5,511 nt of DNA from an uncultured Prevotellaceae bacterium (GTDB lineage: Bacteria > Bacteroidota > Bacteroidia > Bacteroidales > Bacteroidaceae), in NCBI GenBank assembly GCA_902803455.1, contig CADCQC010000222.1, positions 1 through 5,511 of the forward strand. The letters run 5' to 3'. Positions 1 to 5,511 of this stretch are shown piece by piece. Both the position numbers and the translations under genes were made by a program. Every line of letters begins with the position of its first letter. Within the stretch, counting starts at the first letter, position 1. The notes beneath the pieces were generated by a model, which was given only the letters and a program-made list of their open reading frames with translations, did not search any database and was not told where the DNA came from.

Positions 1-1
1 A

Positions 2-2155
2 TATTGGTTGAAAACATTTACCGTGGATGGACGCCTGGGGCGCTTGCCACGATATGCCACCAGCGAGACCATCACACGCCCAAATACTGAAAAACCACGA
101 CAGTTTAAAGGCTTCAAAACCTATGACGACCGGGGTACAGGGCGGTTTGTTGACCCTCTGCCGATAGAAGCAGGGCACGTCATGACATTGGCGACAGACG
201 ATCCTGAACGCATGATCCGCATCAGTAGCAGTGATGCGGAACTCAAACTCTATGACGGGAGGATGCTGGCGCAGAATGGGTGGTTTGTCTTGAGGAGCAT
301 TTTGCCGAAGGGTAAGACGGGCAAGGTGGTGACTTGGCTGGTAGAACCGAATGCCATTCCTGGTTGGATACGGCAACCCAATATCGGATTCTCTCAGATT
401 GGTTATATCCCTGACCAGCCGAAAGTGGCTGTCATTGAACTTGATAAAGCCGAACAGCCTCTTTCAGGGGCTTCACTGATGCGCATCAACGATGATGGTA
501 AGGCGGTGGAGGCTTTCCATGGTAACCTTCAGTCATGGGGGACTTATTTCAAATACAATTATGTGAAGTTTGACTTCTCAGAAGTGAAACAGCCTGGTGT
601 CTACTTCATCCAGTATGGAAACACCAGAACCAATGATTTCCTCATTGATGAGCATGTCTATGACAAGATTACTGATGCCACCACCGATGTGTGGGTGCCT
701 ATCCATATGAATCACATGTATGTGAATGAAGGCTATCGCACCTGGCATGGGGAACCGTTCAAAGAGGGTTATCTGCAGGCTCCGCCAAGTGACCATTTCG
801 ACCTCCATTCCCAAGGGCAGACGACGGATACGAAGTACAAACCTTATGAACTGATCCCTGGACTCAATATCGGCGGCTTTTTCGATGCTGGTGACTTTGA
901 TATTGAGACGGGTTCCAATATTAATGTGGTGCAGAATTTTATCCGTACTTGGGAATTGTTTAAGCCTCAGAGGGATGAGACTTTCGTAAGCCAACAGCAA
1001 CGGTACGTGGATCTCCACAGGCCTGACGGCGTGCCCGATATCTTGCAATTTATTGAACATGGGACGCTGAACTTGGTCGCTCAGGCTGAGCAGATCGGCC
1101 ACATGGCTTCCACTTTGTCCAACGCTGTTCTCGACAACTATCATCATCTGGGAGATGCAGCCAGCATCACAGATGGAAAGCATTATGATCCGCAACTCAA
1201 ACCCTACGAGGTGTCTGCCGACGGAAAACGTAGCGGTACACCCGACGATATGTGGGCCTTCACTACGCGTAACCCTTCTCTTGATTTCAGGGCTGCGACT
1301 ATGTTCGCCGCTGCAAGCCGTGCCTTGGATGGTTATAATGACGACTTGGCAAAACGGGCGCTTACGCAATCAAAAAGATTGATGCAGGAGGCTACAGAAC
1401 TCATGAAGCAAAGATCTCAGTTATCAAACGATAACCAGGAAGACGACAACTGGGATGAGGGCAACAGCAATAACACAAACAATCAGAGACGTCCCAATAG
1501 AAGCCGGAGAAACCGGCAGCAGTTGGGCAATATGGCCACCAACCTGCAACTGTATGGCGCTACTCACGAGAAACATTATCTCGATGATTTCATGCGTCAG
1601 ATATGGGATGCTCTCGACAGAAATGTGCCCAATAATCTGCAGACGGCACTTGATGCCATTCCTTATATGGATGAGGCTTATAAGAAAAAACTGCGTCCTT
1701 ATGTGGAGAAATACGAGAGTTACATCCAGCGTTTTGATGAGCAGAATCCTTATGGAGTGCCTATTGGATTAGGTAACTGGGCTGGAGGAAATGCGGTGCT
1801 CAATTTCGGCACCACGGTCTGTTTCGCACATCTCTATTATCCTGATGTCGTGCCCAAACAGGAAATTTATAGGGTGGCCAACTGGCTCTATGGCTGCCAT
1901 CCTTATCATAATTACTCTTTTGTGGCGGTGGTTGGCTCGGCACGTCCCAAGGCTGTCTTCTATGGCAACAACAGGGCCGACTTCTCGTTTATCCCTGGCA
2001 ACGTGGCACCAGGATTGCTCTTCAGACATCCTGATCATTTTGAGAATTTTGACGATTGGCCTTTCTTGTGGGGACAGAATGAGGGTACGATCGCTGGTAA
2101 TACTCAGTATATCATTTTTGGATCGGCATTGAAGCAAATCATCAATCAGCATTGA
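2..2155 (+). CDS. Glycoside hydrolase family 9 enzyme (endoglucanase-like), 5' partial
   Basis: This is probably a secreted or surface beta-glycanase of family GH9, which cleaves beta-glucans with inversion. The frame is open to the window edge. The first possible start (TTG at 8) lacks any signal peptide, so the true start is probably upstream. Numbering from that TTG: residues 1-115 are an N-terminal region I cannot assign; about 120-215 is a CelD_N-type Ig-like domain (IGYIPDQPKVAVIEL); about 220-715 is the catalytic barrel. DAGD at 293-296 carries the base/nucleophile-side aspartates. The C-terminal stretch 681-699 fits the second GH9 signature, with D683 and proton donor E692 (WGQNEGTIAGNT). 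The protein ends soon after, as is usual, with no C-terminal binding module. Two oddities are an Asn/Arg/Gln-rich insert near 468-504 and a degenerate first GH9 signature near 637-653 lacking its His and Arg. Family is secure; substrate (cellulose, mixed-linkage glucan, xyloglucan or another glycan) is not. Confidence 0.9.
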   Translation, partial: YWLKTFTVDGRLGRLPRYATSETITRPNTEKPRQFKGFKTYDDRGTGRFVDPLPIEAGHVMTLATDDPERMIRISSSDAELKLYDGRMLAQNGWFVLRSILPKGKTGKVVTWLVEPNAIPGWIRQPNIGFSQIGYIPDQPKVAVIELDKAEQPLSGASLMRINDDGKAVEAFHGNLQSWGTYFKYNYVKFDFSEVKQPGVYFIQYGNTRTNDFLIDEHVYDKITDATTDVWVPIHMNHMYVNEGYRTWHGEPFKEGYLQAPPSDHFDLHSQGQTTDTKYKPYELIPGLNIGGFFDAGDFDIETGSNINVVQNFIRTWELFKPQRDETFVSQQQRYVDLHRPDGVPDILQFIEHGTLNLVAQAEQIGHMASTLSNAVLDNYHHLGDAASITDGKHYDPQLKPYEVSADGKRSGTPDDMWAFTTRNPSLDFRAATMFAAASRALDGYNDDLAKRALTQSKRLMQEATELMKQRSQLSNDNQEDDNWDEGNSNNTNNQRRPNRSRRNRQQLGNMATNLQLYGATHEKHYLDDFMRQIWDALDRNVPNNLQTALDAIPYMDEAYKKKLRPYVEKYESYIQRFDEQNPYGVPIGLGNWAGGNAVLNFGTTVCFAHLYYPDVVPKQEIYRVANWLYGCHPYHNYSFVAVVGSARPKAVFYGNNRADFSFIPGNVAPGLLFRHPDHFENFDDWPFLWGQNEGTIAGNTQYIIFGSALKQIINQH

Positions 2156-2227
2156 TGAGAACGGATGGACGGTCAATTAAAAAAACAATCAAATGACTAA
2201 CACATATTACAATAAAAACATTTTACA

Positions 2228-3412
2228 ATGAGAGATTTTGTTTATTATGCACCCACAGAAGTGGTGTTTGGAGAGAATTCTGAGAAACAAGTGGCTTATC
2301 TGACAAAAAAATATGGAGGTTCGAAAGTGCTTGTGCATTATGGAGGACAGAGTGCCAAGCGCTCTGGATTGTTGGATAGAATCTGCAAATTTCTACAAGA
2401 GGGCGGAGTGGAATTTGTCACTTTAGGTGGCGTGGTTCCTAATCCGAGGTTGTCAAAAGTCCATGAGGGCATCGACTTGTGCAGAAAGGAAAAGGTGGAT
2501 TTTATCCTTGCTGTTGGTGGCGGTAGTGTCATCGATTCTGCCAAGGCAATCGCCTACGGGGTATGTTATGAGGGAGATGTGTGGGATTTCTATCTTGGTA
2601 AAGCTGCTCCTCAGACAATGCTTCCCGTTGCTTCTGTGCTCACGATTCCTGCCGCTGGCAGTGAGATGAGTGAGGCCAGCGTCATCACCAATGAGGATGG
2701 CGACGTAAAGTTAGGCTATTCCAACGATATGTCGCGCCCCAAGTTTGCCATCATGAACCCACGTCGTACGATGACCTTGCCACCTTACCAGACGGCAGCA
2801 GGTGTCACCGATATCATGATGCACATCATGGAGCGATATTTCACAAAAGATGATGACATGGACCTTACCTCCGATTTGGCAGAAGCCATTCTCAGAAGGA
2901 TGAGAACGGCGGTGTTTCCTGTCTTGAAAAATCCTGAGGATTATCGTAATCGCGCACAGATCATGTGGGGAGGAAGTGTGGCTCACAACGGACTGACGGG
3001 ATGTGGTATCAGTGATGACTGGGCAACACACATGTTGGAACACGAACTCAGTGGCATGTTTGATGTTACGCATGGGGCCGGACTGGCTGCTATCTGGCCG
3101 AGTTGGGCAAGATACGTGATGAACGAGAATCTCAGCCGCTTCGTGCGTTTCGCTGTCAATGTGATGGATGTTCCTCACGACTTCACAGATCCCATGAACA
3201 CGGCGTTGAGAGGTATCGAAGCCATGGAGCAATTCTATCATGCCATCGGAATGCCCATCAATATCAAGGAACTCATCGGCCGTGATATCACAGATGATGA
3301 GATCAATGAGATGACCCGTAAATGCAGTCGTGACCATACTGCCACCTGCGGATGTCTGAAGGTACTCAAGGCTGAGGACATGCTGGCCATCTATCAGATG
3401 GCGCGCGGATAA
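2228..3412 (+). CDS. Iron-containing alcohol dehydrogenase, YqhD/BdhA (butanol dehydrogenase) type
   Basis: This is a cytoplasmic NAD(P)H-dependent reductase of aldehydes to alcohols, 394 residues, close to the roughly 387 of E. coli YqhD. The N-terminal half is a nucleotide-binding fold, with the GGGSVIDSAKAIA segment at 97-109 contacting the cofactor. An earlier GGQSAKRSG segment (39-47) lies where YqhD-type enzymes hold a GGGSxK motif linked to NADPH preference. The C-terminal half is helical. The metal ligands are all present: D195 and H199 (TDIMMH), H268 (in ATHMLEHELSG) and H282 (FDVTHGAG), each one residue beyond the YqhD positions. The ATG at 2228 begins a normal family N-terminus (FVYYAPTEVVFG). 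There is no Shine-Dalgarno; the leader is A/T-rich. It follows the GH9 gene by 72 bases with no evident promoter or terminator between, so cotranscription is possible. A role in disposing of reducing equivalents or detoxifying aldehydes fits the family; the physiological substrate is unknown. Confidence 0.93.
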   Translation: MRDFVYYAPTEVVFGENSEKQVAYLTKKYGGSKVLVHYGGQSAKRSGLLDRICKFLQEGGVEFVTLGGVVPNPRLSKVHEGIDLCRKEKVDFILAVGGGSVIDSAKAIAYGVCYEGDVWDFYLGKAAPQTMLPVASVLTIPAAGSEMSEASVITNEDGDVKLGYSNDMSRPKFAIMNPRRTMTLPPYQTAAGVTDIMMHIMERYFTKDDDMDLTSDLAEAILRRMRTAVFPVLKNPEDYRNRAQIMWGGSVAHNGLTGCGISDDWATHMLEHELSGMFDVTHGAGLAAIWPSWARYVMNENLSRFVRFAVNVMDVPHDFTDPMNTALRGIEAMEQFYHAIGMPINIKELIGRDITDDEINEMTRKCSRDHTATCGCLKVLKAEDMLAIYQMARG

Positions 3413-3458
3413 TGCCCGCCGTTATCCTTCCCTCTGAAGTCATGTCACTATAATATCT

Positions 3459-3518
3459 GGAGACACCCCAATAGGGCCTTTAGGACCTTCCACAAGGTTC
3501 CTAAGGCCCTTCATCTCC
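3459..3518 (+). terminator. Bulged hairpin after the dehydrogenase gene, possible transcription boundary
   Basis: The core stem pairs 3473-3489 with 3494-3510: 16 Watson-Crick pairs around a CCAC loop, with single-base bulges at T3481 and T3498. An outer 5-bp stem (3459-3463 with 3514-3518) extends it across an internal loop. It begins 46 bases after the stop codon, a sensible place for 3' end formation. It is not followed by a T-tract, so it is not a textbook intrinsic terminator. It may be an RNA-stabilising 3' structure or a dispersed palindromic element. The structure is seen directly; the role is inferred. It would fold on either strand. Confidence 0.55.
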
Positions 3519-3608
3519 CTAGTATCTCTAAATTCCCACTAAAAATGATCCTTTCATCCGCGATCACCCTTTTTATTTTCGATTGTTAATGTTTGTGAAA
3601 TTACTGTC

Positions 3609-3622
3609 ATCGTTTATCGTTT
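3609..3622. repeat. Tandem heptamer ATCGTTT x2 upstream of the regulator gene
   Basis: Two adjacent perfect copies of ATCGTTT (3609-3615, 3616-3622) are followed by the partly similar ATTGATG. They sit within a short inverted pair, CATC at 3608-3611 and GATG at 3626-3629. The array lies 17 bases before the candidate -7 box of the regulator gene, where a -33 element or operator would be expected. Two short copies could arise by chance, so a regulatory role is only a suggestion. Confidence 0.3.
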
Positions 3623-3638
3623 ATTGATGGATAATGGT

Positions 3639-3646
3639 TAATTTTG
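3639..3646 (+). promoter_or_regulatory. Candidate Bacteroidetes -7 promoter box for the regulator gene
   Basis: TAATTTTG fits the Bacteroidetes housekeeping -7 consensus TAnnTTTG exactly. It would give a transcript start near 3652-3656 and a leader of about 20-25 bases before the ATG at 3677. No good TTTG -33 element is found 19-21 bases upstream; that region is T-rich (TTTATCGTTTATTG). A competing arrangement uses TTTG at 3592-3595 as -33 with the weaker TATCGTTTA at 3615-3623, so the exact promoter is uncertain. Confidence 0.4.
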
Positions 3647-3676
3647 AAGATAGAATGCTGAATCGATCATAATAAC

Positions 3677-5290
3677 ATGAAATACATCTTCTTTTTTCTT
3701 TTTTCTATCTTGATGGGGATACCTGCTGACGTGCTCGCAAAAGATGGTTCCTCTGATTGGTTGTCGAAATTAGACAAGAGTCTTGCACAGCGCGAACAGT
3801 ATGAGCGTCAGCGTGTTGAGCGTATTGATAGTCTGAAAAAGGATCTCGCTCAGATAGAGAAACTCCCCAACAAGAAAGCCGACGACAGATACTATGATCT
3901 GATGTATCAGTTATATAATGAGTATAAGAGTTACTGCTATGACTCTGCTCACCATTATGCTGATGAATGTCTTGCTGTGGCTAAGTTCAATCAACAAGAA
4001 GATCGCATCTTTCAGGCCAGCAATGCCGTCTCGTTCACGCTGATCTCGGCTGGCTTCCTCACAGAGGCCAATGAGGTGCTCAGGTCTATCGACAGAAGCA
4101 AACTGAGCGGACGACTGCTCGAAGACTATTATGAGCACAACAGTCAGTTGTGGAGGGCGCAGGCCGATTATGTGCGGGAAGAACCGTTCTATACCAAATA
4201 TATCACCCAGAGCAATGCATACCTCGATTCTTTGAAGCAGTTGCTCCCGCCCAATTCTGCGAGGTGGTGGTCGTGTATGGGGTCGAGACAGATGCGAGAG
4301 CATCAGTTCCAGCAGGCATTGGAGTCGTTCAATAAAGTGCTGTCGCTTAGTGACTCCGACTTGCACGTGAAAGCGATGACTACTGCTGAAAGGGCTTGGG
4401 CTTACATCTATCTTGATAATGAGGACAAGGCAATCGACTATTTCGCCCAATCGGCCATCTACGATAATGAGACTGCCACGAGAGAGATTACGGCTCTCTA
4501 TCACCTCTCAAGGCTCATCTATAAGAAAGGCGACCATGAGAGGGCCAGTGTGTATGTGCATCAGGCACTCGACGACGTGCAGTTCTACAACAGCCGTCTC
4601 CGTAAGATTGAGATAGGGGATATCTTGCCCATTATCGAGCGCGATAGGTATGAGGCTGTCTCGAGCCAGCGCAATTGGCTCATTGCTGCCAGTTGTCTGT
4701 TTGTCTTGCTCTCTGCGGTTATCCTATGTAGTTACTGGTTCATCCGAAAGAAAAACCATACGCTCACTGCGGCGCGAGAGACCATCGCCAGCCAACTTCA
4801 TCAGTTGCAGGTCGCCAACCGACAACTGAAGGAAGATGATAAGATTAAGAATGCTTATATCGGAAGGTCATTCTATACCAACAGCGAGTTTATCGCCAAA
4901 CTTGAGAAACTCTATCTGACGATTGACCGAAAGATCGTGGCAAGGCAATACGATGACCTCAGGGCGATGATGAAACTCTCAACATTGAATGCGGAGCGAG
5001 AGAACATGTATGAAGCCTTTGATCAGACATTCTTGAAGATTTTCCCCGATTTCGTGCAGAAATACAATCTCTTGTTTGAAGAGAAAGATCGTAAACTACC
5101 GCCCAATGACCATTCCCTTACATCTGAAATGCGTATCTTCGCACTGATTCGTTTGGGCATTACTGACAGTGAGCGGATAGCCAAATTCCTCAACTACTCC
5201 GTGCATACAGTCAACACCTACAAAACCAGGATCAAAAACCGCTCAACAGTGGAAAATGAACAGTTCGAAAACTGTATTATGGAGATTTAA
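3677..5290 (+). CDS. Membrane-anchored regulator with TPR-like sensor region and C-terminal LuxR-like HTH (DUF6377-like)
   Basis: This is probably a one-component transmembrane transcription regulator of 537 residues. Residues 1-21 are a signal peptide (hydrophobic FFFLFSILMG core, ending ADVLA). Residues 25-325 are mostly helical and resemble degenerate TPR repeats, for example EHQFQQALESFNKVLSL (208-224), NEDKAIDYFAQSAIY (248-262) and GDHERASVYVHQALDD (285-300). This part should be periplasmic. Residues about 333-356 form one transmembrane helix followed by positive RKK. Residues 358-390 look like a coiled coil, and about 390-537 resemble the DUF6377 cytoplasmic region. Within it, 494-522 (ITDSERIAKFLNYSVHTVNTYKTRIKNRS) matches the LuxR/GerE helix-turn-helix pattern. 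There are no histidine kinase or receiver motifs, so signalling would go directly across the membrane. The ATG at 3677 gives an intact signal peptide; no Shine-Dalgarno is present. The next gene, 179 bases downstream, has its own promoter and is a likely target. Family naming is from recall of similar Bacteroidetes proteins; the ligand is unknown. Confidence 0.82.
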   Translation: MKYIFFFLFSILMGIPADVLAKDGSSDWLSKLDKSLAQREQYERQRVERIDSLKKDLAQIEKLPNKKADDRYYDLMYQLYNEYKSYCYDSAHHYADECLAVAKFNQQEDRIFQASNAVSFTLISAGFLTEANEVLRSIDRSKLSGRLLEDYYEHNSQLWRAQADYVREEPFYTKYITQSNAYLDSLKQLLPPNSARWWSCMGSRQMREHQFQQALESFNKVLSLSDSDLHVKAMTTAERAWAYIYLDNEDKAIDYFAQSAIYDNETATREITALYHLSRLIYKKGDHERASVYVHQALDDVQFYNSRLRKIEIGDILPIIERDRYEAVSSQRNWLIAASCLFVLLSAVILCSYWFIRKKNHTLTAARETIASQLHQLQVANRQLKEDDKIKNAYIGRSFYTNSEFIAKLEKLYLTIDRKIVARQYDDLRAMMKLSTLNAERENMYEAFDQTFLKIFPDFVQKYNLLFEEKDRKLPPNDHSLTSEMRIFALIRLGITDSERIAKFLNYSVHTVNTYKTRIKNRSTVENEQFENCIMEI

Positions 5291-5333
5291 ACCCCAAAAA
5301 GCAGAATATTTCCGTTATACAAGTTAGACTGAT

Positions 5334-5376
5334 AGAATAGCCGAATTCGTTGATTATCAATGGATTCGGCTATTCT
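5334..5376 (+). terminator. 19-bp stem-loop after the regulator gene
   Basis: Bases 5334-5352 pair with 5358-5376: 17 Watson-Crick and 2 G-T pairs, no bulges, and an ATTAT loop. The outer 13 pairs are perfect (AGAATAGCCGAAT). It starts 44 bases past the regulator stop and ends 58 bases before the next promoter -7 box, so it most likely ends the regulator transcript. The following CATTTCT is only mildly T-rich, weak for an intrinsic terminator. A protein-binding palindrome is the alternative. Confidence 0.65.
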
Positions 5377-5411
5377 CATTTCTGATATCACTTATACACT
5401 CCATTGGTTTT

Positions 5412-5442
5412 TTTCATTCGTGCGTCTGTTATGATAACTTTG
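5412..5442 (+). promoter_or_regulatory. Bacteroidetes-type promoter for the gene starting at 5470
   Basis: TAACTTTG at 5435-5442 is an exact TAnnTTTG -7 box. With a 19-base spacer, a T-rich stretch ending TTTC at 5412-5415 is a near match to the -33 TTTG element. Transcription would start near 5448-5452, leaving a short leader of about 20 A/T-rich bases without a Shine-Dalgarno before the ATG at 5470. Confidence 0.65.
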
Positions 5443-5469
5443 CATCGAAAAAATTATTTTTGGATTGTT

Positions 5470-5511
5470 ATGAGACGATATTTCGCATTGTTCACTTTTT
5501 TCTTGACCGTC
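5470..5511 (+). CDS. Start of an exported or membrane protein gene, 3' partial
   Basis: Fourteen codons (MRRYFALFTFFLTV) run in frame to the window end. Two arginines followed by a strongly hydrophobic run look like the beginning of a signal peptide. The ATG is supported by the promoter just upstream and the A/T-rich leader usual in this group. The product cannot be identified. Its position after a membrane-anchored regulator would suit a SusC-type TonB-dependent receptor or another exported protein of a glycan-use locus, but that is inference only. Confidence 0.6.
   Translation, partial: MRRYFALFTFFLTV

Noticed and set aside
8..10. TTG as the true start of the GH9 gene
   Set aside because: The frame stays open upstream (codons for Tyr-Trp before it) and no signal peptide follows, which is unexpected for a secreted enzyme; a start before the window is more likely.
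578..1369. 263-codon open frame on the - strand within the GH9 gene
   Set aside because: It lies wholly antisense to a clear GH9 coding region, shows no recognisable domain and is best explained as a shadow frame.
2207..2229. Repeated TTACAAT (2207-2213 and 2223-2229) before the dehydrogenase start
   Set aside because: Two short A/T-rich copies in an A/T-rich leader are easily expected by chance.
2711..3337. 208-codon open frame on the - strand within the dehydrogenase gene
   Set aside because: It is antisense to conserved metal-binding and helical regions of the dehydrogenase and is His/Cys-rich because of codon reflection; no family resemblance.
3546..3579. Possible intrinsic terminator: TGATC/GATCA inverted repeat followed by a T-rich run at 3570-3579
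   Set aside because: The stem is only 5 bp with an 11-base loop and three bases separate it from the T-run, so it is too weak to call; the T-run may be general A/T-rich promoter-region composition.
3911..4504. 197-codon open frame on the - strand within the regulator gene
   Set aside because: It is antisense to the TPR-like region, with no recognisable domain or start context.

Overview
The window looks like chromosomal DNA of a member of the Bacteroidales, plausibly Prevotella or a relative. The evidence is the gene families, the absence of Shine-Dalgarno sequences before the starts (A/T-rich leaders instead), and promoter-like TAnnTTTG boxes typical of Bacteroidetes. The genus call is inference. 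All genes lie on the + strand.

Layout: (1) 2-2155, a glycoside hydrolase family 9 enzyme whose true start lies before the window. It has an extra N-terminal region, an Ig-like domain and a catalytic (alpha/alpha)6 domain with the catalytic Asp pair and Glu in place. (2) After a 72-base gap, 2228-3412 encodes a complete iron-dependent alcohol dehydrogenase of the YqhD/BdhA type with all four metal ligands. (3) A 264-base intergenic stretch (3413-3676) holds a strong bulged hairpin, a tandem heptamer and a candidate promoter. (4) 3677-5290 encodes a membrane-anchored regulator: signal peptide, TPR-like helical sensor region, one transmembrane helix, cytoplasmic coiled coil and a C-terminal LuxR-like helix-turn-helix. 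It resembles the Bacteroidetes DUF6377 proteins. (5) 5291-5469 holds a 19-bp stem-loop and a good Bacteroidetes-type promoter. (6) At 5470 a new gene begins with a signal-peptide-like sequence and runs off the window.

Reading: the GH9 enzyme and the dehydrogenase may share a transcript, with the hairpin at 3474-3509 as the boundary. The regulator appears to have its own promoter. It sits upstream of a separately promoted exported-protein gene, an arrangement that suggests local control of an outer-membrane nutrient uptake locus. Only 14 codons of that gene are visible, so its identity (for example a SusC-type receptor) cannot be shown here. I see no CRISPR array, tRNA, rRNA or insertion sequence.
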